A stretch of DNA of 64,000 nucleotides from Enterobacter sp. Cy-643 (lineage in GTDB: Bacteria; Pseudomonadota; Gammaproteobacteria; Enterobacterales; Enterobacteriaceae), in the NCBI RefSeq assembly GCF_011752815.1, contig NZ_VWWV01000001.1, positions 558,001 through 622,000 on the forward strand. Reading direction: 5' to 3'. Shown one piece after another: positions 1 to 9,033 of the stretch. The notes under the pieces were generated by a model. The model made no database searches, was not told the DNA's origin, and was given only the letters and a program-made list of their open reading frames with translations. Each line of letters opens with the position of its first letter. Positions within the stretch are counted from its first letter, which is position 1. The translations under genes were made by a program, and so were the position numbers.

Positions 1-546
1 CGCTGGCCGGATCGCCTGAGCATGACCATTGCCGTGTCCGGTATTTCTTTCCCGGCCTTCGCGCTGGGGATGCTGCTGATGCAGGTTTTCTCGGTTGAAC
101 TGGGCTGGCTGCCCACGGTGGGGGCCGACAGCTGGCAGCATTACATTCTGCCGTCCATTACCCTTGGAGCGGCGGTTGCGGCGGTCATGGCGAGATTCAC
201 CCGCGCGTCGTTTGTGGATGTGCTGCACGAAGATTACATGCGTACCGCCAGGGCGAAAGGCGTGAGCGAAACGCTGATCGTGGTTAAACACGGCCTGCGA
301 AACGCCATGATCCCGGTGGTCACCATGATGGGGCTGCAGTTCGGTTTCCTGCTTGGTGGCTCTATTGTGGTGGAAAAAGTGTTTAACTGGCCGGGATTAG
401 GGCGCCTGCTGGTGGATTCGGTGGAGATGCGCGATTACCCGGTGATTCAGGCCGAGGTTCTGCTGTTTTCGCTGGAGTTTATTGTGATCAACTTAGTGGT
501 GGATCTGCTGTATGCCGCCATTAACCCGGCCATCAGGTACAAATAA
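1..546 (+). CDS. gsiC: Glutathione ABC transporter permease GsiC (C-terminal part)
   Basis: The reading frame is already open at base 1 (RWPDRLS precedes the first methionine), so the window starts inside the gene. About 181 residues remain of a family length near 306. Several hydrophobic segments are visible, as is the conserved cytoplasmic loop of binding-protein-dependent permeases (residues [14 protein letters not shown], bases about 232-273), which contacts the ATPase. Together with GsiD it forms the inner-membrane channel of the GsiABCD importer for reduced glutathione. It ends two bases before gsiD, as expected in the gsiABCD operon. The match to E. coli GsiC is nearly residue for residue in the part I can recall, so identity is firm; gsiA and gsiB would lie off the left edge. 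Confidence 0.93.
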   Translation, partial: RWPDRLSMTIAVSGISFPAFALGMLLMQVFSVELGWLPTVGADSWQHYILPSITLGAAVAAVMARFTRASFVDVLHEDYMRTARAKGVSETLIVVKHGLRNAMIPVVTMMGLQFGFLLGGSIVVEKVFNWPGLGRLLVDSVEMRDYPVIQAEVLLFSLEFIVINLVVDLLYAAINPAIRYK

Positions 547-548
547 GG

Positions 549-1460
549 ATGCGACTTTTAAACTGGCGACGCCAGGCCATAGTCAACGCGATGCCGGTGG
601 TTCGTGCCGGGCAAATTCGCACCCCGTGGAGTGAGTTTCTGCGGCGTTTTCGCCAGCAGCCCGTGGCTATTACCGCCGGGCTGTTTGTGCTTTTGCTGAT
701 AGTGATTGCGCTTATTGCCCCATGGATTGCCCCTTTTGATGCAGAAAATTATTTCGATTACGACCGGCTAAACGACGGCCCGTCGATGCTGCACTGGTTT
801 GGCGTTGATTCGCTCGGGCGGGATATTTTTAGTCGTGTGCTGGTCGGGGCGCAAATCTCGCTGGCCGCCGGGGTCTTTTCGGTGCTGATTGGGGCGTTGA
901 TTGGCACCTTCTTTGGCCTGCTGGCGGGCTATTACGAAGGTTGGTGGGACCGCATTATCATGCGAATCTGCGACGTGCTGTTCGCCTTCCCCGGTATTTT
1001 GCTGGCAATTGCGGTTGTGGCGGTGATGGGCAGTGGGATGACCAACGTGATTATTGCGGTGGCGATTTTCAGTATTCCGGCCTTTGCCCGCCTGGTGCGC
1101 GGCAACACGCTGGTGCTGAAACAGCAAACTTTTATTGAGTCTGCTCGTAGCATTGGTGCCCCGGATGCGACTATCATCTTCCGGCATATTCTGCCGGGAA
1201 CCGTTTCGTCGATTGTGGTGTATTTCACGATGCGCATCGGGACCTCGATTATTTCCGCCGCAAGCCTGTCATTTCTCGGCCTCGGGGCTCAGCCACCTAC
1301 GCCGGAGTGGGGCGCTATGTTGAACGAGGCGAGGGCGGATATGGTGATTGCCCCGCATGTGGCTATTTTCCCGAGTCTTGCCATCTTTTTGACCGTGCTG
1401 GCGTTCAACTTGCTGGGGGATGGGCTACGGGACGCGCTGGATCCTAAAATTAAAGGCTAA
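549..1460 (+). CDS. gsiD: Glutathione ABC transporter permease GsiD
   Basis: 303 residues, the usual length for GsiD. The N-terminus is cytoplasmic, followed by a first membrane helix near residues 40-62 and a permease domain. The EAA-type loop ([20 protein letters not shown]) lies near residues 196-215. It is the second permease of the glutathione importer and starts two bases after the gsiC stop, pointing to translational coupling. It ends with the typical [13 protein letters not shown] tail of DppC/OppC-type permeases. No hairpin terminator is obvious before the next gene 36 bases downstream, so mipA could be cotranscribed. In E. coli gsiD is followed by diguanylate-cyclase genes; here an outer-membrane protein gene takes that place. 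Confidence 0.95.
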   Translation: MRLLNWRRQAIVNAMPVVRAGQIRTPWSEFLRRFRQQPVAITAGLFVLLLIVIALIAPWIAPFDAENYFDYDRLNDGPSMLHWFGVDSLGRDIFSRVLVGAQISLAAGVFSVLIGALIGTFFGLLAGYYEGWWDRIIMRICDVLFAFPGILLAIAVVAVMGSGMTNVIIAVAIFSIPAFARLVRGNTLVLKQQTFIESARSIGAPDATIIFRHILPGTVSSIVVYFTMRIGTSIISAASLSFLGLGAQPPTPEWGAMLNEARADMVIAPHVAIFPSLAIFLTVLAFNLLGDGLRDALDPKIKG

Positions 1461-1496
1461 GCTGAGGCAGTAGATTCGTTGCCCTGGAGTGAAGAA

Positions 1497-2237
1497 ATGA
1501 GAAAGATAACCGGGGCACTTCTGCTAAGCCCGTTGCTGATTGCCACTGCCTGCCCGGCGGCCAACTGGTCGCTTGGCGCGCAGGGGGGCCTGTATCAAAC
1601 CCCTTACCAAACCCGGCACCAGCTTCGCTGGGCGCTGCCCTACGTCGGCTACGACGGCAAAACCTGGTACCTCGACGGCACCGAAGCGGGCTATAACTTC
1701 ATCAATACCGACACGCTGCTGCTGCGCGCTAAAGTGTATTACTACGATACCCTGTATCAGGCAGATACCGGGCAGACTCCCGCGCTGCGGGGGCTGAATA
1801 ATCGCCATAGTACGATGATGGGCGGCATGACGATGCAATACACCACGCCGATAGGCGCGTTCAGCGCGACAATTGCGGGCGACACGCTGGGCGTCAGCAA
1901 CGGCCTAACGGCAAATACGGCCTATATTGCAATGGCGCAGTGGGGAGACTTCACGCTGGTGCCTGAGGTCGGAATGGACTTCTCGAATGCGCAAAACACG
2001 CGCTATTACTACGGTGTTTCAGAGAAAGAGTCGGCGAGAACGGGCCTTGCAGCATGGCGTCCACAGGGCAGTATTGTGCCTTACGCACAGCTGGCAATGA
2101 ACTACGCATGGACACCGCTATGGAACACCTGGGCGCAGTTCACCCAGCGTTTTTATCCGAGTACCATCAGCGACAGCCCAATGGTGAATAAGAATAACCT
2201 GCGGGAGTTAACGGTGGGGGTGAGTTACACGTTTTAG
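1497..2237 (+). CDS. MipA/OmpV family outer-membrane protein
   Basis: A start at ATG 1497 is preferred over an upstream TTG (1479), because GGAG at 1486-1489 sits seven bases before it and a clean signal peptide follows (MRKITGALLLSPLLIATACPA, cleavage near residue 22). The mature part of about 225 residues has alternating polar and aromatic segments and ends in YTF, a typical terminal beta-strand with C-terminal phenylalanine for outer-membrane barrels. The features fit the MipA/OmpV family, whose members act as scaffolds for murein enzymes or as antigenic porin-like proteins. The precise role here cannot be deduced. It lies downstream of gsiCD with no clear promoter or terminator between. 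Confidence 0.8.
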   Translation: MRKITGALLLSPLLIATACPAANWSLGAQGGLYQTPYQTRHQLRWALPYVGYDGKTWYLDGTEAGYNFINTDTLLLRAKVYYYDTLYQADTGQTPALRGLNNRHSTMMGGMTMQYTTPIGAFSATIAGDTLGVSNGLTANTAYIAMAQWGDFTLVPEVGMDFSNAQNTRYYYGVSEKESARTGLAAWRPQGSIVPYAQLAMNYAWTPLWNTWAQFTQRFYPSTISDSPMVNKNNLRELTVGVSYTF

Positions 2238-2296
2238 GCGTGTGTTCAATGGTGATTTCGTATTTAAAAAAACTCTTTCTGAAGGGCTGGATAAGG

Positions 2297-2869
2297 TTCC
2301 GTTCACTTCAAGTCCATCTTTACATGTAGCTACTGAACCGGTGAACGTGTCAGGTGGCGTTACGCCATGCCCCCTGACAACCCCCGGCGCCCGGCAAGCT
2401 CATCGCCGCTGAAGCGGTAAACCCACCGGCTATCACCCAAACATTCGGGGTCGTTCGCGATGCGTTCCCGACGATCGCTCTCTTTCGCTGTTCCCGACAG
2501 CTCAACCCCGCCTGAGTTGGGTCATCACCGGGGGCGCTGAGAGCCGGGAACAAGGGCGTGGCTGTGGAACTTTCAGCAACGTTAACGTCCCGTGTGGCTG
2601 CGGGTTAAAAGCGAGGCTCGGTTCCGGCTTAAATCGCCTCTGTTTTCTCTCCGACTGGCCAGGATCCGGACGTCGGGAACGGCCGGAGGCTGAGAGCGTC
2701 GGGAACGCATCTCTGCCGACCTGGGACTGGGAGATAAAACGGAGGTTTGCCGCTCACGCGGTCGATTTATTTGGCCGGGAGTCCGGGTTCTTAGGGGAGT
2801 GACGGTGACTCCCCTAAGACGTTCACCTATGCCGGGTTACATATAAAACAGGGCTGGAAGTGAACGGAA
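2297..2869. repeat. 573-bp giant imperfect inverted repeat (MITE-like or structured element)
   Basis: The non-coding gap between mipA and rimO is almost filled by two divergent arms in opposite orientation: 2297-2498 and 2672-2869, about 200 bases each, around a 173-base centre. Both arms share, in order from the outside: TTCCGTTCACTTC; a GGTGAACGT block; a small hairpin (2349-2378 and 2790-2818); an AACCC...CCCGGC block; a GCGG..AAACC block; and a final GCGTTCCCGAC...GTTCCCGAC pair with 26-base spacing (2464 and 2490 on one side, GTCGGGAAC at 2672 and 2698 on the other). An imperfect third GCCGGGAAC is at 2543. No transposase is present and I see no clear target duplication. A 67-codon open frame on the minus strand (2350-2553) lies inside the left arm, but I do not accept it as a gene. 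Confidence 0.75.
2790..2818. other. Perfect 11-bp hairpin inside right arm of the inverted-repeat element
   Basis: CTTAGGGGAGT (2790-2800) pairs perfectly with ACTCCCCTAAG (2808-2818) across a seven-base loop. No T-run follows, so it is not a normal terminator. The equivalent place in the left arm (2349-2378) also folds (GTCAGG with CCTGAC and TGGCG with CGCCA) but from different bases, which suggests that the fold is conserved rather than the sequence. Confidence 0.75.
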
Positions 2870-2916
2870 TATTCACCGATCTCACAAAGAGCCCTTTGTT
2901 ATGCAGGACGGGCAAA

Positions 2917-4242
2917 CTAAACCACTGAACCCCACAGATCGTACTCATCCGCGTTTTCAACTTTCACGCGGACAACGTCGCCTGGCTTCAGCTTCGTTTC
3001 GCCATTCAGGTAAACCGCGCCGTCGATTTCTGGGGCATCCGCCATGCTGCGGCCGATGGCGCCTTCTTCGTCCACTTCATCAACCATGACCAGAATCTCG
3101 CGGCCCACTTTTTCCTGCAGGCGCTCGGCAGAGATTTTCTGCTGCAGCTGCATAAAGCGGTTCCAGCGCTCTTCTTTTACTTCTTCCGGTACCTGATCCG
3201 GCAGCTCGTTGGCGGTTGCGCCATCAACCGGGCTGTATTTGAAGCAGCCGACGCGATCCAGGCGCGCTTCCTTCAGGAAGTCGAGCAGCATCTCGAAGTC
3301 TTCTTCGGTTTCACCCGGGAAGCCGACGATAAAGGTCGAACGCAGGGTCAGGTCCGGGCAGATTTCACGCCACTGCTTGATGCGCTGCAGCTGACGATCC
3401 GCAGAGCCTGGGCGCTTCATCAGCTTCAGAATGCGCGGGCTGGCGTGCTGCAGCGGGATATCGAGGTACGGCAGAATCTTGCCTTCCGCCATCAGTGGGA
3501 TCACATCGTCAACGTGTGGATATGGGTAAACGTAGTGCAGGCGAGTCCAGACGCCCAGTTTAGCCAACTGCTCGCACAGGCTAACCATGCTGGTTTTTAC
3601 CGGAGCGCCGTTCCAGAACCCGGTGCGGTGCTTAACGTCCACGCCGTACGCGGAGGTGTCCTGAGAGATCACCAGCAGCTCTTTCACGCCCGCTTCAACC
3701 AGACGTTTTGCCTCTGCCAGCACGTCGCCGATTGGGCGGCTGTCCAGATCGCCACGCATGGACGGGATAATGCAGAAGGTGCAGCGATGGTTGCAGCCTT
3801 CGGAAATTTTCAGATACGCGTAGTGACGCGGCGTCAACTTCACGCCCTGTTCCGGCACCAGGCTCAGGAACGGGTTGTGCTGCGGTTTTGGCACGTAGTG
3901 GTGAACGTGCTGCAGAACCTGTTCATAGCTGTGTGGGCCGGTGATCTCCAGCACCTTCGGATGCACTTCCCGGATCTGATCTTCTTTTGCGCCCAGGCAA
4001 CCGGTGACAATCACCTTACCGTTTTCGTTCAGCGCTTCACCGATGGCTTCCAGCGATTCCTGTACGGCGCTGTCGATAAAGCCGCAGGTGTTGACGATGA
4101 CCATGTCGGCGTCGTCATAGCTTGGCACCACGTCATAACCTTCGGTGCGCAGTTCAGTCAGGATGCGTTCGGAGTCCACGAGGTTTTTCGGGCAGCCGAG
4201 GGAGACAAACCCGATGCGGGGTTGTTGGGTCACATTGCTCAT
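2917..4242 (-). CDS. rimO: Ribosomal protein S12 methylthiotransferase RimO
   Basis: 441 residues, equal to the E. coli protein. It is a radical-SAM enzyme that adds a methylthio group to Asp88 (E. coli numbering of mature S12) of ribosomal protein S12. An N-terminal UPF0004 domain carries the first iron-sulfur cluster on cysteines 17, 53 and 82. The radical-SAM core has CNHRCTFC (cysteines 150, 154 and 157), and a C-terminal TRAM domain ends in EYDLWGSVV. The start at 4242 gives [20 protein letters not shown], as in the family. It is transcribed toward the large inverted repeat and divergently from bssR. The long open frame on the opposite strand (3445-4362) is a codon shadow of this gene. 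Confidence 0.97.
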   Translation of the reverse strand: MSNVTQQPRIGFVSLGCPKNLVDSERILTELRTEGYDVVPSYDDADMVIVNTCGFIDSAVQESLEAIGEALNENGKVIVTGCLGAKEDQIREVHPKVLEITGPHSYEQVLQHVHHYVPKPQHNPFLSLVPEQGVKLTPRHYAYLKISEGCNHRCTFCIIPSMRGDLDSRPIGDVLAEAKRLVEAGVKELLVISQDTSAYGVDVKHRTGFWNGAPVKTSMVSLCEQLAKLGVWTRLHYVYPYPHVDDVIPLMAEGKILPYLDIPLQHASPRILKLMKRPGSADRQLQRIKQWREICPDLTLRSTFIVGFPGETEEDFEMLLDFLKEARLDRVGCFKYSPVDGATANELPDQVPEEVKEERWNRFMQLQQKISAERLQEKVGREILVMVDEVDEEGAIGRSMADAPEIDGAVYLNGETKLKPGDVVRVKVENADEYDLWGSVV

Positions 4243-4485
4243 AGCTTAAAAAGTGTTCAATTATTAGAAGGATTAGGGCAGGGATTCTACAGAGGTTGGG
4301 CGGGAATTTGTACTGGAGAATTGCGGTTTGCATTGCGGGTGAGTTATTCCGCTGCGGTTTAACCCCCGCATACTCCCACTTACCCGATAAACAGCATCAA
4401 ATGCGAAAGATATTAGCCGCGAATTATCATCCTTTGACCATACTTTACCTGTGGGTTAATCGGTAGCCCACGAGGAGGATGCGCT

Positions 4486-4869
4486 ATGTCCGGACGTACG
4501 CTCAAACACGACCTGCTGCAAAAGCTGCAGGCCGCGAAGGTAGAGATCGCCGCCTACCTGGCGTTGAGAAAGGCCAAAGGGTACATGTCTGTCAGTGAAA
4601 GCGAACAGCTGCGGACCCGCTTGCTTGATGTCTGTCACCGGAGCCGCGATGCTGCCTTTGTGCTGCAGGCGAGCCTGGCCGACGCTGAAAAAGATGATTT
4701 TCGCCATGCCGTTGAGGCGTGTTCATCCGCCGCACTTTGCCTGATGAGCGGGCGCAAAGACTGCCCACAATACATTGCAGTTGATGCGGCAAAGCTTGAA
4801 ACCAGCCTGATGCAGCTCACCCGGAGCCTGAATGCGCTGGCAGAACGCGGGAAGGCCGTCGAAGCCTGA
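4486..4869 (+). CDS. bssR: Biofilm regulator BssR (YliH)
   Basis: 127 residues, the length of E. coli BssR, starting MSGRTLKHDLLQKLQ after a strong GAGGAGG ribosome site at about 4471. It is a small, largely helical cytoplasmic protein with no enzyme motif. In E. coli it modulates biofilm formation and indole and AI-2 uptake through an unknown mechanism. Position between rimO and yliI supports the name. It has its own upstream region of about 240 bases and its own terminator, so it is probably monocistronic. A TTGACC at 4434-4439 could be the -35 element, but a -10 is not clear. Confidence 0.88.
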   Translation: MSGRTLKHDLLQKLQAAKVEIAAYLALRKAKGYMSVSESEQLRTRLLDVCHRSRDAAFVLQASLADAEKDDFRHAVEACSSAALCLMSGRKDCPQYIAVDAAKLETSLMQLTRSLNALAERGKAVEA

Positions 4870-4877
4870 CCCGCGCG

Positions 4878-4903
4878 CGGGGAGTCAGTCAGGCTCCCCG
4901 TTC
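4878..4903 (+). terminator. Rho-independent terminator of bssR
   Basis: CGGGGAG (4878-4884) pairs with CTCCCCG (4894-4900) across a nine-base loop and is followed by TTCTT. It lies eight bases after the bssR stop. Confidence 0.75.
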
Positions 4904-4980
4904 TTAATGTTATGTAAAACCGGGCGCTGGCTTGTCTGCGGCGGCTACCCTTAACGGATAGCCAAAACCAGGAGATTGCC

Positions 4981-6135
4981 ATGCCGCCGTTCCCGTCCCG
5001 CACGCTGATTGCCGCCGCGCTACTTCTCTCTGCCTCTTATGCTCTGGCCGCTAAAACCAACGTTGAAGTTCTGCAAACCGACCTGCCTCACCCGTGGGCG
5101 CTGGATTTTTTACCTGATAACCAGGGAATGTTGATTACCCTGCGCGGCGGAGAACTGCATCTGTGGCAGCAGGGCAAGGGGTTATCCGCGCCCATTAGCG
5201 GTGTGCCTGTAGTCTGGGCCCACGGTCAGGGTGGTTTACTGGACGTTGTGCTGGCCCCGGATTTCGCCAGCAGCCGCCGCGTGTGGCTTAGCTTTGCCGA
5301 AGGCGGCAGCGACAACAAAGCCGGTACTGCCGTCGGATATGGGACGTTAAGTCAGGATCTGAAACGGCTGGAAAACTTTAAGGTAGTGTTCCGCCAGGCG
5401 CCAAAGCTCTCCACCGGTAACCATTTCGGCGGACGCATGGCGTTTGACGGGAAAGGCCACCTATTTATCGCGCTGGGGGAAAACAACGAGCGCGCTACGG
5501 CTCAGGATCTCGATAAGCTGCAGGGTAAAGTGGTGCGGCTGAATACCGATGGTTCCGTTCCGCAGGACAACCCGTTTATAGGCAAACCAGGCGTCCGGCC
5601 TGAAATTTGGTCCTATGGGCATCGTAACCCGCAGGGATTAGCCATTAATCCGGCCAACGGCGAACTGTGGTTAAACGAGCACGGGCCGAAAGGTGGCGAT
5701 GAAATTAATATCCCGGCCGCAGGGAAAAACTACGGCTGGCCGCTGGCGACCTGGGGCATTAATTACAGCGGGCTTAAGATCCCGGAAGCCAAAGGGGGAG
5801 AAGCTGAAGGTACCGAGCAACCGGCGCATTACTGGCAAGTCTCTCCGGCGATAAGCGGCATGGCATTTTATTCGGGTGACACTTTCCCGCAGTGGAAAGG
5901 CAAGCTGTTTATCGGCGCGCTCAAAGAAAAGAATCTGATTGAACTGACGTTGGATGGTGACAAGGTGACGGACGAACGGCTGCTGCTGGGGGATCGTAAA
6001 AAGCGTATTCGCGATGTGCGCGTCGGCCCGGACGGCTATCTGTATGTCCTGACCGACGAATCAGACGGCGAGCTGCTAAAAATCAGCCCGAAGGAAAGCT
6101 CAATCAGGTCAGGGGGATCATCACAATTTTCTTGA
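4981..6135 (+). CDS. yliI: Soluble PQQ-dependent aldose sugar dehydrogenase YliI (Asd)
   Basis: 384 residues with a signal peptide ending near ALA (residues 22-24), so probably periplasmic. The body is a six-bladed beta-propeller of the soluble glucose dehydrogenase / Asd family, which oxidises aldose sugars with the cofactor pyrroloquinoline quinone. GHRNPQG and NEHGPKGGDE, typical of the active-site blades, are present near residues 214-240. E. coli itself makes no PQQ, so activity depends on external cofactor. The start at 4981 follows CAGGAG. The C-terminus runs on to KESSIRSGGSSQFS and overlaps the end of convergent gstB by 32 bases, giving about a dozen more residues than the E. coli protein. 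Confidence 0.92.
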   Translation: MPPFPSRTLIAAALLLSASYALAAKTNVEVLQTDLPHPWALDFLPDNQGMLITLRGGELHLWQQGKGLSAPISGVPVVWAHGQGGLLDVVLAPDFASSRRVWLSFAEGGSDNKAGTAVGYGTLSQDLKRLENFKVVFRQAPKLSTGNHFGGRMAFDGKGHLFIALGENNERATAQDLDKLQGKVVRLNTDGSVPQDNPFIGKPGVRPEIWSYGHRNPQGLAINPANGELWLNEHGPKGGDEINIPAAGKNYGWPLATWGINYSGLKIPEAKGGEAEGTEQPAHYWQVSPAISGMAFYSGDTFPQWKGKLFIGALKEKNLIELTLDGDKVTDERLLLGDRKKRIRDVRVGPDGYLYVLTDESDGELLKISPKESSIRSGGSSQFS

Positions 6136-6730
6136 ACGCCGGGCGCTGGGTCAGCTGCTGATACCAGCGCTGAAGGTTTGGCGCTGCATCCCACGGAATA
6201 TCAAGGTTGAGCAGGCTGTAGATTTGCGGGCCAAAGGCGAGGTCGCCCAGGCCAAAGGCTTCGCCACCCAGCCACGGCTGTTTTGCCAGTTCCGCATCCG
6301 CAATGGCAAACAGCTTGTTGCAGGCCACAATGCTTTGCTCAATCAGCTTGCGATCGCGCTCTTCCGGTGGGGTTCGGACCAGGCTGGCGTACACGCCACG
6401 GTAGGGACCCGCAACCGCCGTGGCGGACCAGTCCATCCATTTTTCGCCTTTGGCACGCTCTGCCGGGGCATTTACCCACAGCGAATCGCGACCATATTCA
6501 GCCGCCAGGTAGCGCACGATGGTGTTGGATTCCCACAGCGTCAGCCCGTGTGCGTCGTCGTGAATGCACGGCACCAGGCCATTCGGGTTCATCGCCAGGT
6601 ATTCGGCATCATGCGTCAGGCCAAATTTCCCGCCCGCGGGCACGGAGCGGTACGGCAGTTGTAGCTCTTCCAGACACCACAGCACTTTCTTCACATTGGT
6701 CGAGTTATCTCTGCCCCAAACGGTAATCAT
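6104..6730 (-). CDS. gstB: Glutathione S-transferase GstB
   Basis: 208 residues. An N-terminal thioredoxin-like domain (WGRDNSTNVKKVLWCLEE; NPNGLVPCIHD with the cis-proline; WESNTIVRYLAAEYG) is followed by an all-helical C-terminal domain. The order and wording match E. coli GstB down to the KIVMIPLT end. Enzymes of this group conjugate glutathione to small electrophiles and act in the cytoplasm. The gene converges on yliI and the two 3' ends overlap. No terminator hairpin is visible between them, so read-through from either side would make antisense RNA. Confidence 0.93.
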   Translation of the reverse strand: MITVWGRDNSTNVKKVLWCLEELQLPYRSVPAGGKFGLTHDAEYLAMNPNGLVPCIHDDAHGLTLWESNTIVRYLAAEYGRDSLWVNAPAERAKGEKWMDWSATAVAGPYRGVYASLVRTPPEERDRKLIEQSIVACNKLFAIADAELAKQPWLGGEAFGLGDLAFGPQIYSLLNLDIPWDAAPNLQRWYQQLTQRPAFKKIVMIPLT

Positions 6731-6979
6731 GGTGGTTCCTTTTTTTTGCAGGTGGACATCGAGTATGCCCGGCTCCGGTCACGAAAACACCACTGTTTCT
6801 CAACCGAAGCTAAAAAAAATGGCGCGACGGCGGCAACTCGTGCAGATATCGAATAAACTTAAAAAACTTTACCAACTCTATGTTTCTTTAAGTGGATTCG
6901 TGCGTTATTACTCACATCCTGACTTTTGGGTGGCGGTGCGCACCGTGAATTTTTTAAGAATGGATACTCAGGTGGTTTT

Positions 6980-8185
6980 ATGAAGAGCTTGCAAATGCCT
7001 GTAACACTACGTGGTTTACTCGCAGGGACAACCCTGCTGCTGCTAGCGGCTCCTGCGCTGAGCGCTGAGCAGACCGCAGATGCGCCCCAGGTCGATGCCA
7101 GAGCCTGGATTTTGATGGATTACGCCAGCGGGAAGGTGCTGGCGGAAGGAAATGCCGACGAAAAGCTCGATCCGGCAAGTCTGACCAAGCTGATGACCAG
7201 CTATGTGGTAGGGCAGGCGCTGAAGGCAGGTAAGATTCACCTGACGGATATGGTCACTATCGGGAAAGATGCCTGGGCCACCGGTAACCCGGTGCTGCGC
7301 GGTTCTTCACTGATGTTCCTGAAACCAGGCGATAAAGTCTCGGTGGAAGATCTCAACAAAGGCGTCATTATTCAGTCCGGGAACGACGCCAGCATTGCGA
7401 TTGCCGACTATGTGGCGGGCAGCCAGGACTCGTTTGTCAGCCTGATGAACAACTACGCGCAGAAGCTCAAGCTTACCAACACCACCTTTAAAACCGTTCA
7501 CGGCCTGGATGCTCCGGGGCAGTACAGCACCGCGCGCGACATGGCGCTGCTGGGGCAGGCGCTGATCCACGACGTGCCGGATGAGTACGCGGTGCATAAA
7601 GAGAAAGAGTTCACCTTTAACAATATCAAGCAGCCGAACCGCAACCGCCTGCTGTGGAGCTCTAATCTTAACGTTGATGGTATGAAGACCGGCACCACCG
7701 AGGGCGCGGGCTATAACCTTGTCGCTTCGGCAACCTCCGGCGATATGCGCCTGATTTCCGTCGTGCTGGGCACGAAAACCGATCGCATTCGCTTTAACGA
7801 GAGCGAAAAGCTGCTGACCTGGGGCTTCCGTTTCTTCGAAACCGTCACGCCAATCAAGCCTGACGCGACTTTCGTGACCCAGCGCGTCTGGTTTGGCGAT
7901 AAGAGCGAAGTCAATCTTGGCGCCGGTGAAGGCGGCTCGGTGACCATTCCTCGCGGTCAGCTGAAAAACCTGAAAGCCAGCTTTACGCTGAATGAACCTC
8001 AGCTAACGGCGCCGCTGAAAAAGGGCCAGGCCGTCGGCACTATCGACTTCCAGCTTAACGGCAAATCCATTGAACAGCGTCCGCTGCTGGTGATGGAGCC
8101 GGTTGAAGAGGGCGGTTTCTTCAGCCGCATGTGGGACTTTGTGCTGATGAAGCTCCACGGTTGGTTCGGGAGCTGGTTCTCTTAA
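6980..8185 (+). CDS. dacC: D-alanyl-D-alanine carboxypeptidase DacC (PBP6)
   Basis: 401 residues from ATG 6980. A longer frame from 6926 is possible but lacks a ribosome site and would bury the signal peptide (residues 1-28, cleaved after ALSA). The serine-peptidase motifs of low-molecular-weight penicillin-binding proteins are all present: SLTK (S67, K70), SGN at 133-135 and KTG at 236-238. A PBP5-type C-terminal beta domain and an amphipathic anchor ([21 protein letters not shown]) follow. It trims the terminal D-alanine from peptidoglycan pentapeptides at the outer face of the inner membrane. It converges on deoR with only ten bases between. Confidence 0.96.
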   Translation: MKSLQMPVTLRGLLAGTTLLLLAAPALSAEQTADAPQVDARAWILMDYASGKVLAEGNADEKLDPASLTKLMTSYVVGQALKAGKIHLTDMVTIGKDAWATGNPVLRGSSLMFLKPGDKVSVEDLNKGVIIQSGNDASIAIADYVAGSQDSFVSLMNNYAQKLKLTNTTFKTVHGLDAPGQYSTARDMALLGQALIHDVPDEYAVHKEKEFTFNNIKQPNRNRLLWSSNLNVDGMKTGTTEGAGYNLVASATSGDMRLISVVLGTKTDRIRFNESEKLLTWGFRFFETVTPIKPDATFVTQRVWFGDKSEVNLGAGEGGSVTIPRGQLKNLKASFTLNEPQLTAPLKKGQAVGTIDFQLNGKSIEQRPLLVMEPVEEGGFFSRMWDFVLMKLHGWFGSWFS

Positions 8186-8195
8186 GCGACTACCA

Positions 8196-8960
8196 CTACC
8201 ACGTTAGCGTCAGATTTTCCGCCGCGGCAAAGTCTATAAACTCCGCGGCGGGAGGCCGGTTGGTAATAATCGTATCAAACGCCGTCAGCGGCCCCATGCA
8301 GGCGGCGCGAACCTTGCCAAACTTGGTGTCATCCACCACCAGAATATTACGCTGGGCCATGCTCAGCGCCCAATGCTTCACCGCCAGCTCATTCAAATTA
8401 AAGCAGGTTGCGCCGTAGCGCGGGTGGACGCCGGCAGCGGATAAAAAGGCGATATCCGGGCAGATATTCCCCAGACACTCCTGGAAGTTAATCGGATTAA
8501 ATATCGCATTGCTGGCGTGAAACTCGCCGCCGCTTAAAATCACCCGGCAGTGGGGTTTTTCCTGGAGTGCCAGAAAGGTGTTGAGGGAATAACACAGGCC
8601 TGTGAAAGGCAGATCGTCGTCAAGGGCGTCAATAATGTAAGGCGTGGTGGTGCCGCAGTCGAAGAACACAGTCTGGCGCGGGCGAACATGCTGCGCGGCG
8701 AGCCTGGCGGCATGACGTTTCTCTTCCACCTGACGCGTTTTTTCATCGCTCAACAGGTAGTAGCTGGCCCCGGCGCTCCGGGGCTCCAGCACCACATATC
8801 CGCCCAGCAAAACAACCTGACCCGGCTCGCTGTTAATATCGCGGCGGATGGTCATTTCGGAGACGCCCAACAGCTGAGCGGCTTCTTTGAGATGAATTTT
8901 ATCGCTGCGCTTCAGCGCCTGTACAAGGCGGTTAATGCGCTCGTCACGGCGGGTTTCCAT
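8196..8960 (-). CDS. deoR: Deoxyribose operon repressor DeoR
   Basis: 254 residues with an N-terminal DeoR-type helix-turn-helix (residues 1-57, LKEAAQLLGVSEMTIRRDI) and a sugar-phosphate-sensing isomerase-like domain (GGEFH, DCGTTTPYI, VDDTKFGK). In E. coli it represses deoCABD and nupG and is released by deoxyribose-5-phosphate. Position between dacC and ybjG matches E. coli, which makes this DeoR itself rather than a paralogue. The start at 8960 gives METRRDERINRLVQALK. A terminator of ybjG separates its start from the upstream gene. Confidence 0.94.
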   Translation of the reverse strand: METRRDERINRLVQALKRSDKIHLKEAAQLLGVSEMTIRRDINSEPGQVVLLGGYVVLEPRSAGASYYLLSDEKTRQVEEKRHAARLAAQHVRPRQTVFFDCGTTTPYIIDALDDDLPFTGLCYSLNTFLALQEKPHCRVILSGGEFHASNAIFNPINFQECLGNICPDIAFLSAAGVHPRYGATCFNLNELAVKHWALSMAQRNILVVDDTKFGKVRAACMGPLTAFDTIITNRPPAAEFIDFAAAENLTLTW

Positions 8961-8978
8961 AGCGTCCTCTGAGCATTA

Positions 8979-9003
8979 AAAAGCCCCGCTAAGGCAGGGC
9001 TTT
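8979..9003 (-). terminator. Terminator of ybjG
   Basis: AAAGCCC (8979-8985) pairs with GGGCTTT (8997-9003). On the minus strand the hairpin is followed by TTTTTAATG, giving a U-rich tail. It lies about 30 bases past the ybjG stop and before deoR. Confidence 0.7.
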
Positions 9004-9033
9004 AGTTAACGCATCTTACCTGCGGAGAACCGC

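Noticed and set aside
1479-1496. Upstream TTG start for the MipA-like gene
   Set aside because: The ATG at 1497 has a correctly spaced GGAG and begins a clean signal peptide.
2350-2553. 67-codon frame inside the inverted-repeat element
   Set aside because: Lies within the folded arm, lacks a ribosome site and is better explained as structured DNA; I could not establish protein conservation.
2290-2875. Target-site duplication flanking the inverted-repeat element
   Set aside because: The bases outside the two ends do not form a convincing direct repeat, so insertion by transposition is not proven.
3445-4362. 305-codon open frame on the plus strand opposite rimO
   Set aside because: Antisense shadow of a GC-rich conserved gene; no ribosome site and no recognisable family.
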